A stretch of 38,760 nt of DNA from Peptococcaceae bacterium BRH_c4a (GTDB taxonomy: Bacteria; Bacillota; Desulfotomaculia; Desulfotomaculales; Desulfocucumaceae): positions 1 to 38,760 of the forward strand of contig LADN01000037.1 in NCBI GenBank assembly GCA_000961585.1, in the 5' to 3' direction. The stretch's first letter is position 1; each line of letters starts with the position of its first letter. Of this stretch, positions 29,669 to 38,068 are shown in pieces. Made by a program: the position numbers and the translations under genes. The notes beneath the pieces are model-generated. The model did not search any database, was not told the origin of the DNA, and saw nothing but the letters and a program-made list of their open reading frames with translations.

Positions 29669-31063
29669 TTATATCTCCTGATCACCTTTCACCATCCGGC
29701 AAATAAAGAAGCCATCAGTGCCGTGCCTGTGGGGATATAACTGCAGGTATCCCCCTGGGGCTGTTTCTTCCTCCCCCAGTTCCCCGGGCAGAAAATCAAC
29801 CAGGCTCTCCCCCCGAAAGCGGGGGTGGGACTGCAGAAAGGCCCGCACCTGATCCTGATTCTCCTCCGGAAGGACCGAGCAGGTACTGTAAACCAGGATG
29901 CCCCCGGGCTTGAGGCAGCGTGAAGCCTCCTCCAGCATTTCCCTCTGCAGAATGGTTATTTCCGGAATCTGTTCCGGAAATTTTCTCCAGCGGGAATCCG
30001 GCTTTCTCCTCAGTACTCCGGTACCCGAGCAGGGAGCGTCCAGCAGAACAAAATCCGCCCTTTCCAAAAACTCCGCCGAAAGATTCCTGGCGTCGGCCAT
30101 CACAGGCTTTACGCAATTTATACCCAGCCTTTGGCAATTCTCCTCTATGAGTTTTAGCTTGTGGGGATGAATATCTGCGGCCATAACCGTTCCCCTGTCA
30201 TCCATAAGCTGGGCCAGGTGAGTTGCTTTCCCCCCCGGGGCGCTGGCCACATCCAGCACCAGCGATCCCGGCGGCGGTGAAACAGCGTGGCCCACCAGCA
30301 TGGAACTCTCGTCCTGCACCTGGAAAAGGCCCTGCTCAAAAGGAGGGAACCCCCGCAAGCCCCCGGCTCCCTCCAGATCTATACCTTCAGGGGCGTATCT
30401 TGTCTTTGCGGCCCGCACCCCCTCACCGGCCAGCAGTTCTATCAACCGGTCCCTGGTGGTTTTCAGGGTGTTCACCCGGGCGGTGTGGGGAGCAGGCCTG
30501 TTATTGGCCATGCACAGGCTTATTGTCTCCCGGACTCCCATCTGGGCAATCCACCTCTCCACCATCCAGGCCGGGTGAGAGTATTTAAGCGATATATGCT
30601 TTACCGGGTCACTTTCCAGGGAGGGAAAACTGATCTCACCGGCCTTGCGAAGAACGTTCCGCAATACCCCGTTGACGAATTTAACCACCCCCGGGTGGCC
30701 GAACCGCCTGGCCTGATTGGCGGCCTCGTTAATGGCGGCCGGCGCGGGAACCCGATCCATGTACATTATCTGATAAACCCCCAGGCGCAGAATATTCCTT
30801 ATCCAGGGGGTTTGCTTTTCCAATGGCTGATTTACGTGTTGTTGCAGTATCCAATCCAGTGTGTTCAAGGACCTGAGGGTGCCATAAACCACCTCGGTGG
30901 CAAAGGCCCGGTCCAGCCCGCCGGGCTTATGCTGTTCCAGAATCCGGCTCAGGGACAGGTTGGCATACGCCTCTCCGGCGTCAACATCCCTTAGAACCAT
31001 CAGTGCCAAATCCCTGGCGCTGTTTTTATGAGGTGCTATTTTTACCGCCCGCCTTCTCTGCAA
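29669..31063 (-). CDS. rsmB: 16S rRNA (cytosine967-C5)-methyltransferase RsmB
   Basis: RsmB (about 464 residues) methylates C967 of 16S rRNA. An N-terminal NusB-like RNA-binding domain (ARDLALMVLRDVDAGEAYAN, EVVYGTLRSLNTLDWIL) precedes the SAM methyltransferase domain with LVLDVASAPGGKATHLA, FVLLDAPCSGTGVLRRKPD (first catalytic Cys) and LVYSTCSVLPEENQ (second Cys). The frame opens with TTG at 31063 with only a weak binding site and overlaps the DUF116 gene by 38 bases, so the exact start is not certain. Confidence 0.96.
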   Translation of the reverse strand: MQRRRAVKIAPHKNSARDLALMVLRDVDAGEAYANLSLSRILEQHKPGGLDRAFATEVVYGTLRSLNTLDWILQQHVNQPLEKQTPWIRNILRLGVYQIMYMDRVPAPAAINEAANQARRFGHPGVVKFVNGVLRNVLRKAGEISFPSLESDPVKHISLKYSHPAWMVERWIAQMGVRETISLCMANNRPAPHTARVNTLKTTRDRLIELLAGEGVRAAKTRYAPEGIDLEGAGGLRGFPPFEQGLFQVQDESSMLVGHAVSPPPGSLVLDVASAPGGKATHLAQLMDDRGTVMAADIHPHKLKLIEENCQRLGINCVKPVMADARNLSAEFLERADFVLLDAPCSGTGVLRRKPDSRWRKFPEQIPEITILQREMLEEASRCLKPGGILVYSTCSVLPEENQDQVRAFLQSHPRFRGESLVDFLPGELGEEETAPGGYLQLYPHRHGTDGFFICRMVKGDQEI

Positions 31064-31832
31064 TGAAAAATTTTATGGCCTTTTCCACCCGTACCATATC
31101 AATGAGTGTATTATTACAGGGACCGAAGGGTCTCTCGTTGGTGACTCCCAGAACGGGAAGGGGAGTGGAGTCCTGAATTCCGCTGGTAAGATCTCTCTCA
31201 CAGGCCACCGCCACCACCGCCCGGGGACGGTAATCCTTTACATATTTCCTGGCCAGGGTTCCGCCGGTGGCCACCCCCATTTTTACCCGATAGCGGTCCC
31301 GGATCTCCAGCAGATCCCCAACGCAGCATTTGCCGCAGCGGCGGCAGTTATTAATCTCCACCGTTATTTTATGGGGACAATCGCTATTCTGCAGACAGTG
31401 GGGCACCAGCACCAGCAGCTGCTCCGGGGCCAGCCTGTATTGAACGGCCTTTACCATCTGGTTGTTAACTTCAATAAAGGAGCTTTTTATACGGTCCGCA
31501 TCAATTTTGAAAAGTCTTCCCAGCCCAATTATGACGGGGAAAAATATGTTCAGGGCCACCCTCATGGGGCCCTGGAAAAAAAACAGCCTTTTGGAGGCCA
31601 GCAGGGTGACCAGTATTCCGGCCATACCCAGCCCGGCCAGCACCACCGAAGTGCTGAGGAAAACCACCATGGCCAGCACCAGTGTCTGGTTAATAACAGA
31701 CTCACCCGGATTGAAAATGAGGTGCCAGAGGGCATAGGCAAGCAGTCCCGCCGTCAGAAGGCTGCACGCCAGGAGTCCCAGAAACAGTCTTTTGCGCACA
31801 TATGTATGAATGTAAGGCAGGCTCACCTTCAT
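31026..31832 (-). CDS. DUF116 family membrane protein
   Basis: A 268-residue protein with two or three N-terminal membrane spans (LFLGLLACSLLTAGLLAYAL, LVLAMVVFLSTSVVLAGLGM) and a soluble DUF116 domain. The domain carries a Cys cluster (HCLQNSDCPHKI, NNCRRCGKCCVGDL) that could bind metal or an iron-sulfur cluster. The function is unknown. In this group of bacteria the gene commonly sits between fmt and rsmB, as here, hinting at a link with translation initiation or rRNA modification. GGGGGG precedes the ATG. Confidence 0.9.
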   Translation of the reverse strand: MKVSLPYIHTYVRKRLFLGLLACSLLTAGLLAYALWHLIFNPGESVINQTLVLAMVVFLSTSVVLAGLGMAGILVTLLASKRLFFFQGPMRVALNIFFPVIIGLGRLFKIDADRIKSSFIEVNNQMVKAVQYRLAPEQLLVLVPHCLQNSDCPHKITVEINNCRRCGKCCVGDLLEIRDRYRVKMGVATGGTLARKYVKDYRPRAVVAVACERDLTSGIQDSTPLPVLGVTNERPFGPCNNTLIDMVRVEKAIKFFIAEKAGGKNSTS

Positions 31833-31885
31833 TACAGATATCCCCCCTGTTGTTTAAGTAAAAAACACTGTCCAAATGCCTGGGA

Positions 31886-32842
31886 CTAACCCAGTTGTAA
31901 CCCGGTATCAATCCTGAAACCGCGTAAAAATTCAGCCGCCCCCAGCCTTTTGCCTCCCTGCACCTGCATTTCACGTATAATCAGAGGATAATCGCCGCAC
32001 TGCACAGCCAGTCCACCTTCCCGGGAGCCTAAAATACACCCGGGAGGAGGATTTATACACCCGTCACCGGTATCCGGCACTCTACTCCGGTCCGGAGCGG
32101 CAACATTCCATATCTTCAACACCCTGTCGCCCAGTACGGTCCTGGCCCCCGGCCAGGGGTTCAGTCCCCGGACCTTGTTTTTGATGTCTTCGGCCCGGTC
32201 ATGCCAGCTGATTACCTCATCATCACGGGTAATAACCGGTGCGTAGGTAGCCTTCTCATGATCCTGGGGAACACCCTGCAGCTTGCCCTGAGTCAGCAGT
32301 TCCGCCGTCTTTAACAATAGTTCGGCCCCCAGTTCTGAAAGACGGTCATGCACCATTCCAAAATTGTCCTCACCACCTATGGGTATACTGGACTGAAGCA
32401 GTATATCCCCGCTGTCCAGGCCCCTTTCCATCAGCATGGTGGTTACACCGGTTCGGGTTTCACCGTTCATTATGGCCCTCTGCATGGGGGCTGCGCCCCT
32501 GTATCGGGGCAGCAGTGACGAATGCACATTTATGCAGCCCAGGGGGGGAATATCCAGAATCCCGACCGGTAAAATCTGGCCAAAGGCCACTACAACTATC
32601 ATTTGGGGCTTTATATCCCGGAGAAATTTTACAAAGCCTTCTTCCCTCACCTTTTCCGGCTGACACACAGGAATCCCCAGGCCAAGGGCCTCTTCCTTCA
32701 CCGGGGAAGGCCGCACCTTTTTACCCCTTCCCCTGGGCCGGTCGGGCTGGGTAACCACCGCCGCCATTTCAAAGCCCGCCCCGGCCAGGGCTTGCAGACT
32801 GGGTACGGCAAAAACCGGGGTGCCCATAAACACTATCTTCAT
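31886..32842 (-). CDS. fmt: Methionyl-tRNA formyltransferase
   Basis: Fmt (318 residues) formylates initiator Met-tRNA using 10-formyl-tetrahydrofolate. Present are MKIVFMGTPVFAVPSLQAL, VTQPDRPRGRGKK, and the catalytic block INVHSSLLPRYRGAAPMQRA with Asn, His and later Asp in MLMERGLDSGDIL. The C-terminal OB-fold domain has WHDRAEDIKNKVRGLNPWPG. GGAG lies eight bases before the ATG. In related genomes it directly follows def; here 480 bases of non-coding repeats separate them. Confidence 0.97.
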   Translation of the reverse strand: MKIVFMGTPVFAVPSLQALAGAGFEMAAVVTQPDRPRGRGKKVRPSPVKEEALGLGIPVCQPEKVREEGFVKFLRDIKPQMIVVVAFGQILPVGILDIPPLGCINVHSSLLPRYRGAAPMQRAIMNGETRTGVTTMLMERGLDSGDILLQSSIPIGGEDNFGMVHDRLSELGAELLLKTAELLTQGKLQGVPQDHEKATYAPVITRDDEVISWHDRAEDIKNKVRGLNPWPGARTVLGDRVLKIWNVAAPDRSRVPDTGDGCINPPPGCILGSREGGLAVQCGDYPLIIREMQVQGGKRLGAAEFLRGFRIDTGLQLG

Positions 32843-32894
32843 AATTCATCTCCGTCAGCTGTAAGCTTTTTCATCGCTTAGGAAAGTATATGAC

Positions 32895-32942
32895 GCATTA
32901 AAGCATTAAAGCGCTGAAGCACTGAAGCACCAAAGCATTTTT
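32895..32942. repeat. Degenerate 8-bp tandem repeat, six units
   Basis: GCATTAAA, GCATTAAA, GCGCTGAA, GCACTGAA, GCACCAAA and GCATTTTT follow without gaps, each starting GC and mostly ending in AA. Confidence 0.75.
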
Positions 32943-33009
32943 ATGTAGCCCAGAGTTTTTCTGGGGTCGCTCCGGGGTCACTTGAGGGTCGCTGCATTGT
33001 CGCTAATGG

Positions 33010-33230
33010 GTAGGTGGAGCGATTTGAGTCCGGCCTACATAACCTCCTGCTGCAACTGTCTCTAAACTCGGTCGCCAACGGAATGCCGACCGCCTCCAAC
33101 GCCGCATCCTTGCGTCGATTCCGGCTTCCGGCTGCGTCCTGCAGCCGGCTCGGCATTCCGTAGGCTCGGTCGTTAAGAGACAGTAGCAGCCTCCGGTACA
33201 TTCCGCACGGACTCAAATCACTCCCCCTCA
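33010..33230. repeat. Large imperfect palindrome flanked by 20-bp direct repeats
   Basis: The outer arms GGTGGAGCGATTTGAGTCCG (33013-33032) and CGGACTCAAATCACTCCCC (33208-33226) are inverted copies with few mismatches. Further in, CTGCTGCAACTGTCTCTAAA and the complement of TTAAGAGACAGTAGCAG pair, as do CTCGGTCG and CGGAATGCC with their partners. The centre is about 55 bases. GGGGTC(A/T)CTTGAGGGTCGCT occurs at 32974-32993 and again at 33245-33264 with one mismatch, as if bracketing the element. It may be a MITE or a structured RNA. Confidence 0.7.
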
Positions 33231-33284
33231 CTGCATGTCGCTGTGGGGTCTCTTGAGGGTCGCTTTTAAGGCTGCCTGTCACCA

Positions 33285-33318
33285 TTCTGGCTTCTGGCTT
33301 CTGGCTTCTGGCTTCTGG
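33285..33318. repeat. Heptamer tandem repeat TTCTGGC, nearly five copies
   Basis: Four perfect TTCTGGC units and a final TTCTGG run from 33285 to 33318. It has the same period as the repeat at 19173 but an unrelated sequence. Confidence 0.9.
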
Positions 33319-33324
33319 ATTCCC

Positions 33325-33349
33325 AAGCGCCCTTCAGGGCGTTTTTTTA
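33325..33349 (+). terminator. Hairpin with T-run at the 3' end of def
   Basis: AAGCGCCC and GGGCGTTT pair around TTCA and are followed by TTTTATT on the plus strand; the end overlaps the def stop codon. The T-run faces the plus strand although the neighbouring genes are on the minus strand, so it may block antisense transcription, or act only as a hairpin after def. Confidence 0.5.
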
Positions 33350-33808
33350 TTTCGCCCTTCGGATATTTTCGGCTTTATCAGTAAATAAAATACCATCCAG
33401 GTGGTCTATCTCATGCTGAAAGGCCCTGGCTGCAAAGCCCTGGACCACTATTTCCATTTCCAGCCCATCCCGGTTAAGCCCTTTTACCTTAATCTCCTCC
33501 GCCCTTTTGACATCCCCCACCACCTCGGGTATGCTCAGGCAGCCCTCAAGATCGGTTATTTCTCCCCGGGCCTCCTGTATCAAGGGGTTGATCATCTCCA
33601 CCAGCCCTTCCCCCACATCAACCACTATGACCCTTTTGGATATGCCTATTTGAGGCGCGGCCAGGCCGACTCCCTTGTTGGCGTACATGGTATCACGCAT
33701 ATTATCCAGCAGCTTGATGATGTTTAATGTTATTTTAGGCACTTCCCTGGCCTTTTCCCGAAGAACCTCCTCACCTATTTCCACCACATTATAAACAGCC
33801 AACCCCAT
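33347..33808 (-). CDS. def: Peptide deformylase
   Basis: Def (about 153 residues) removes the formyl group from nascent proteins. The three metal and active-site motifs are clear: GVGLAAPQIG (residue about 46), EGCLSIPE with the metal Cys, and QHEIDHLDG with the two His and the catalytic Glu. The start may be ATG 33808, the GTG before it, or a TTG at 33802 (MAVYNVVEIG) that fits both family and GGAGG spacing better. It lies 55 bases after priA and is the partner of fmt. Confidence 0.95.
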   Translation of the reverse strand: MGLAVYNVVEIGEEVLREKAREVPKITLNIIKLLDNMRDTMYANKGVGLAAPQIGISKRVIVVDVGEGLVEMINPLIQEARGEITDLEGCLSIPEVVGDVKRAEEIKVKGLNRDGLEMEIVVQGFAARAFQHEIDHLDGILFTDKAENIRRAK

Positions 33809-33865
33809 CACCCTCCAAGTTATACTGTCATTTATAAAAGTATAGTATAGAATACTCCACTTAGG

Positions 33866-36103
33866 CTACATCAGATTCTGGGGGTCTATATCCACAACGA
33901 CTCTGCCGTCCTTGCCTCCCGTCATCCTGTCCAAAACCGGTTGCAATAGTTCACGTAGTCTGTTGCCGCTTTTTGACTTAACAATTAAATGATACCTGTA
34001 ACGGTCCTTTATCCTGGGAAGAGGGGCCGGTGCAGGTCCCATTATTTCAGTTCCTTCAGAGGCGTAAAGCCCTCCTGCCAATCCAGCCGCCAGGGAAGCG
34101 CAGCCCTGGGCCAGCTCCTTTACCTTTTCCTCTGCGGCGCCGGTAACCAGAACCCTGGCCAGCCTTGAAAAGGGAGGATAGTTCAGAGCCTTTCTTATTC
34201 TCAGTTCATGCTGATAAAAATTCAGGTAGTCATGGGCAGCCGCAAAAACAATGGAATAATGTTCGGGAGACATGGTTTGCACCATCACCTCCCCGCCCAG
34301 TTCTCCCCTTCCAGCCCGGCCCGCAACCTGGGCCACCAGCTGGAATGTCCTCTCAGCCGACCGGAAATCAGGCATGTGCAGGGTGACGTCAGCATTTATC
34401 ACCCCCACCAGGGTGACCCCCGGCATGTCCAACCCCTTGGCCACCATCTGTGTGCCAATCAGTATGTCTGCGCCGCCCTCCCTAAAGGTATCCAGTATCC
34501 TGCCGTGGGCTCCTTTGCGGGTGGTGGTGTCACTGTCCATGCGCAGTACCCGGGCGTCCGGAAAGCACCTGGCCACCTCCTCCTCAACCCTCTGGGTGCC
34601 GGTGCCGAAATAACCCACGTACTTGCTGCCGCAGTCGGGGCAGTGCCCCGGGGCATTCACGGTATGATTGCAGTAGTGACAGCGGAGGTGGCCCCTGGTA
34701 TGGTAAGTGAGGGATATATCGCAGTGGGGGCATTTCATCACCAGGCCGCACTCCCTGCAAACCACAAAGGTGGCGTAGCCCCTTCTGTTGAGGAAAAGTA
34801 TAACCTGCTGCCTGCGCTTTATCCTGTCCTCCACCGCTTCGGCCAGCGGCCGGCTCAATATTCCGGTATACCCCGCCCTAAACTCCTCCCGCATATCAAC
34901 AACCCGCACCCCGGGCAGGGGCCTCATCTCCACCCTTTTGGTCAGTGTCAGCAGGCTGTAGGGGCCACCGGGCCGAGCTCTGTAAAAGGATTCAACAGAC
35001 GGAGTAGCACTGCCCAACACCACCACGGCCTCAAACTGCCCGGCCAGCCTCAAAGCAACATCCCGGGCGTGATAGCGGGGGGTTTCCTCCTGTTTATATG
35101 AAGTTTCATGCTCCTCATCCAATATAATCAGCCCAGGTCTTTCCAGGGGGGCGAAGGCCGCCGATCTTGCTCCCAGCACCACCGTGGCCTCGCCCCGGGC
35201 AATACGCCTCCACTCGTCATATCTTTCCCCCTCGGATAACCTGCTATGAAGCACGGCCACCCTGTCCCCGAAGCGTCCCTTGAAAGCGGACACCATCTGG
35301 GGCGTCAGGGATATTTCGGGCACCATCACCACCGACTGCCTGTCATTGGCCAGGGTATGGGCAATGGCCCTCAGGTAAACCTCTGTCTTTCCGCTGCTGG
35401 TAATTCCATAGAGTAAAAAAACCCTGCGCCGGGAACTGTCTACCGCGCTTTTAATTTCTTCCAGGGCTGCACCCTGTTCCGGAGTGAGCAAGAAATGGCT
35501 TCCCTGGACAGAATTATCCAAGGGGAAGGGGTTGCGGCGCAATTCTATATCCCCGCAGCGGAGCAGCCCGTCGGAAACCAGTTGATCCACCACACCGACA
35601 GAGGACCCGGCCGCCACCGCCAGTTCCTTACGGGACATGCCCGGGTGTTCCCGGGCCGTAATCCATACCAATTTTCTTTTGACCGCCCTTTTGTCGAAGG
35701 AGGTTGGCTCACCGGCGGCATCCACCGGATAAATTCCCTTCACCTTTTTTGGCGCCGTTCCCTTTATCCTGGGCCAGATAACCGACTGAAGGGCAGACAC
35801 GGTGGCGCACTGGTAGTATTGGGCCATCCACCTGGCCAGATCCAACTGGCCGGGGGTGAATACAGGCCCCTCATCCAGTATTTCCAGGATATCCTTCATT
35901 TCAAGCCCCGGGGAAAGGGTTGCGGGAGTCGGGTCAAGGCCGGTGACAAAACCGGTCACCCTCCTCCTGTTAAAAGGCACCAGCACCTTGCTCCCCACCC
36001 TCAGCTTACCGGCCAGCTCGCCGGGCACCGAATAGTGGAAGCACTGATCAATTTTTCTTGCGGCCACATCCACCAGTACCTCGGCCAATAACCCATTTTC
36101 CAT
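33866..36103 (-). CDS. priA: Primosomal protein N' (replication restart helicase PriA)
   Basis: PriA (745 residues) reloads the replisome at repaired forks. An N-terminal 3'-DNA-binding domain (VDVAARKIDQCFHYSVP, GSKVLVPFNRRRVTGFV) is followed by a winged helix and the helicase core with Walker A LLYGITSSGKTEVY (about residue 232), DEEH box LIILDEEHETSYKQEE, and GSATPSVES. The zinc-binding insert has CRECGLVMKCPHCDISL and CHYCNHTVNAPGHCPDCGS. The C-terminal helicase motif is VAQVAGRAGRG. GAGG lies upstream of the ATG. It begins the def/fmt gene series. Confidence 0.97.
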   Translation of the reverse strand: MENGLLAEVLVDVAARKIDQCFHYSVPGELAGKLRVGSKVLVPFNRRRVTGFVTGLDPTPATLSPGLEMKDILEILDEGPVFTPGQLDLARWMAQYYQCATVSALQSVIWPRIKGTAPKKVKGIYPVDAAGEPTSFDKRAVKRKLVWITAREHPGMSRKELAVAAGSSVGVVDQLVSDGLLRCGDIELRRNPFPLDNSVQGSHFLLTPEQGAALEEIKSAVDSSRRRVFLLYGITSSGKTEVYLRAIAHTLANDRQSVVMVPEISLTPQMVSAFKGRFGDRVAVLHSRLSEGERYDEWRRIARGEATVVLGARSAAFAPLERPGLIILDEEHETSYKQEETPRYHARDVALRLAGQFEAVVVLGSATPSVESFYRARPGGPYSLLTLTKRVEMRPLPGVRVVDMREEFRAGYTGILSRPLAEAVEDRIKRRQQVILFLNRRGYATFVVCRECGLVMKCPHCDISLTYHTRGHLRCHYCNHTVNAPGHCPDCGSKYVGYFGTGTQRVEEEVARCFPDARVLRMDSDTTTRKGAHGRILDTFREGGADILIGTQMVAKGLDMPGVTLVGVINADVTLHMPDFRSAERTFQLVAQVAGRAGRGELGGEVMVQTMSPEHYSIVFAAAHDYLNFYQHELRIRKALNYPPFSRLARVLVTGAAEEKVKELAQGCASLAAGLAGGLYASEGTEIMGPAPAPLPRIKDRYRYHLIVKSKSGNRLRELLQPVLDRMTGGKDGRVVVDIDPQNLM

Positions 36104-36153
36104 ATAAACCTCAATAAAACTAAACTACGGGAATTAATAACCGTTCAAGGGTA

Positions 36154-36162
36154 ATTATAACA
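36154..36162 (-). promoter_or_regulatory. Extended -10 promoter of priA
   Basis: TGTTATAAT on the minus strand is a perfect TATAAT with the extended TG. The -35 region is weak. It lies about 50 bases before the priA start. Confidence 0.5.
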
Positions 36163-36245
36163 GATGTTTGCAGTTTGCCGTAATCAGTCTTTTAATTATC
36201 TATCTTAATAATCGGATAATCAGTATCAATTGCATTACCCTCTCA

Positions 36246-37052
36246 TCACTGAATCAGCCTGTTTTTCACCATGGCCAGGGGAATCCGCATGGTAAGGGCG
36301 GCGAAGGCAGTCAGCCAGGTCAGGTCAGCCAGGATAGACCAGGTCACCCTGCCCAGCACCATGGGCCGGATGGCCTCCACAGCATGGTAAAGGGGGGTCA
36401 GCCAGGGGAGAAATCTTATTCCGGGGGGCAGATTTTCCACCGGGAAAAAGACCCCGGCAAACAGGAACATGGGTGAAACAAAAAGGGTGAAAAAGTAACC
36501 GAAGGAGTCATAATTTGGAGCAATACTGGTCCAGATTAACGACAGTATTGCAAAAATCATAACCATCAGGGCCAGGGGCACCGGTATCAGCAGTGCCCAG
36601 GGGGATTTCACCAGGCCGAACAGGGCCACCACCAAAAAGAACACCATACCGTAAAGAACCCCTTTAAAGGTTCCGTACAGTATTTCTCCCATAACCACAT
36701 CATCCATACTCACCGGAGTGGCCACCATGCCGTGGAAAGTTTTTTGAAAGCCCATCCTGGTATAGCTGCCGTAGGTCATTTCGTAGGTGGTCGAGAACAT
36801 GGCCGAGGAGGCAATCAGAGCCGGGGCCAGAAACTCTATGTAGGACAGACCGTTAATCCTGGTTACGTACACCCCCAGGCCAAAACCCATAGCCCACAGA
36901 TAAAGCATGGGTTCGACAAAGTTAAACATTATGCTGGCCTTCCAGGTCTTCCCGAAAACCTTCAGATTACGGTAAAAAACACTCAGCACCAGTGGCCACG
37001 ACAGATCCGGAAAAGTGTCCATTCCCTTTAGTAAATTACTGCGCTTTGCCAT
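36246..37052 (-). CDS. ABC-2 type transporter permease
   Basis: A 268-residue permease with six predicted spans, similar to NodJ/DrrB-type exporters: FNFVEPMLYLWAMGFGLGVYV, FLAPALIASSAMFSTTYEMTY (given in part), GVLYGMVFFLVVALFGLV, LALMVMIFAILSLIWT, FGYFFTLFVSPMFLFAGVFFP and an end helix. The family signature near LFVSPMFLFAGVFFPVENLP is clear. It forms the membrane half of an exporter with the ATPase encoded just upstream; the stop of that gene touches this start. The cargo cannot be told. No terminator is seen before priA. Confidence 0.93.
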   Translation of the reverse strand: MAKRSNLLKGMDTFPDLSWPLVLSVFYRNLKVFGKTWKASIMFNFVEPMLYLWAMGFGLGVYVTRINGLSYIEFLAPALIASSAMFSTTYEMTYGSYTRMGFQKTFHGMVATPVSMDDVVMGEILYGTFKGVLYGMVFFLVVALFGLVKSPWALLIPVPLALMVMIFAILSLIWTSIAPNYDSFGYFFTLFVSPMFLFAGVFFPVENLPPGIRFLPWLTPLYHAVEAIRPMVLGRVTWSILADLTWLTAFAALTMRIPLAMVKNRLIQ

Positions 37053-37054
37053 CA

Positions 37055-38017
37055 CTAAAAGCCTTTCTGAATATTATCCAGGGTCTCCCCGGTAAGCTTT
37101 AGAAACACGTCCTCCAGGTTGGTGGGCCTAAGCCTGTGGTAATCCAGGGTGATCCCCAGTTCCCTGGCCCTTTCCCCTACCCTTTCGGCCAGTACCCGGC
37201 CGTGATCGGTAAATAACACCAGGTCATCTCCCAGTATATGACTGGCCTTTATCAGTTCAGTAAGCCCGGCGGACAGGGATTCCCGCAGCAGGTGATCGCC
37301 CCCCAATATCAGTGCCTCTTTACCCACGTGGCGATCAATAAGTCCCACGGGTGTGCCCTGCTCCATTATTTCCCCACGGTGAATTATTATCAGCCGGTCA
37401 CAGAGCTGGCTGGCCTCCTCCAGATAATGGGTGGTTAAAAGCATGGTGGTCCCTGCCTCCTTCAGCCTCCTGAGACGCTGCCACACCATATGCCGGGCGT
37501 AGGGATCCAGGCCGGTGGTGGGCTCATCCAGAATGAGGAGTTCGGGCCGGTTGATCAGCGCCCTGCCCATGGTCAGACGCCGCTTCATTCCTCCAGACAG
37601 ATCTCCCACCACCTGAGCTGATTTTTCGGAAAGATCCATAAAGTCCATTATTTCCATGGCCCTCTGCCGGGCCGTGTGCTTTTCAATCCGGAAATACCCG
37701 GCATAGACCAGAAGGTTATCCAAAACCGACAATTCCGGGTCAAGGTTGTCCTCCTGGGGGACCACCCCTATTCTGGACTTTATGCTCCTGGCCCTCAACA
37801 TTATGTCCTCCCCAAATACCTCCAGTTTCCCGGAAGTAATGGGGGAAAAACCGTATATCATTTTGACAATGGAGGTTTTCCCCGCCCCGTTTGGCCCCAG
37901 AAGGCCAAAGCACTCCCCCCTGGTGACCGAGAAATCTATTCCCTTAACCGCTTCAAAGTCCCCGAACCTCTTTACCAGACTCTCGACCGAAATGACATCT
38001 ATACCCTGAACTATCAT
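37055..38017 (-). CDS. ABC-2 type transporter ATP-binding protein
   Basis: A 320-residue ATPase of the NodI/DrrA class. Motifs are Walker A GLLGPNGAGKTSIVKM, Q-loop VVPQEDNLDP, signature DLSGGMKRRLTMG, Walker B ELLILDEPTTGLDP, and switch His in LLTTHYLEEA. The C-terminal extension of about 95 residues ends RPTNLEDVFLKLTGETL, typical of this class. The true start is ATG 38017 with GGAGGG just upstream; a longer frame would run into the RAYT palindrome. It is paired with the permease downstream. The RAYT element right upstream may have separated it from its original promoter. Confidence 0.95.
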   Translation of the reverse strand: MIVQGIDVISVESLVKRFGDFEAVKGIDFSVTRGECFGLLGPNGAGKTSIVKMIYGFSPITSGKLEVFGEDIMLRARSIKSRIGVVPQEDNLDPELSVLDNLLVYAGYFRIEKHTARQRAMEIMDFMDLSEKSAQVVGDLSGGMKRRLTMGRALINRPELLILDEPTTGLDPYARHMVWQRLRRLKEAGTTMLLTTHYLEEASQLCDRLIIIHRGEIMEQGTPVGLIDRHVGKEALILGGDHLLRESLSAGLTELIKASHILGDDLVLFTDHGRVLAERVGERARELGITLDYHRLRPTNLEDVFLKLTGETLDNIQKGF

Positions 38018-38036
38018 CTTCCCTCCGTATGCGACA

Positions 38037-38068
38037 GTGCGACAGGGGACGGTTCTCGCTGTCGCACT
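38037..38068. repeat. Inverted repeat at the 3' end of the RAYT gene
   Basis: GTGCGACAG (38037-38045) and CTGTCGCAC (38060-38068) are perfect nine-base inverted repeats around GGGACGGTTCTCG and touch the RAYT stop codon. The left half GTGCGACAGGGGACGG recurs, inverted, at 5898-5913. Such palindromes are the usual targets or products of RAYT transposases. Confidence 0.8.

Larger units (their letters stand above)
32843..33346. other. 504-base non-coding gap between def and fmt, filled with repeats
   Basis: I find no credible gene here. In order it holds a degenerate 8-bp tandem repeat, a direct repeat pair (32974-32993 and 33245-33264) flanking a large imperfect palindrome (33010-33230), a heptamer tandem repeat, and a hairpin with a T-run. 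The one longer open frame inside lies wholly within the palindrome and reads as Arg/Pro-rich sequence without a family. Confidence 0.75.

Noticed and set aside
32895-32942. CRISPR-like array
   Set aside because: The units are 8 bp, contiguous and degenerate, with no spacers and no cas genes in the window. The same applies to the heptamer arrays at 19173 and 33285.
32941-33285. A 114-codon minus-strand frame in the def/fmt gap
   Set aside because: It lies across the palindrome and its Arg/Ser/Pro-rich translation is what a GC-rich repeat gives by chance.
34208-35101. A 297-codon plus-strand frame opposite priA
   Set aside because: Antisense shadow; the His/Pro-rich product matches nothing and priA is intact on the other strand.
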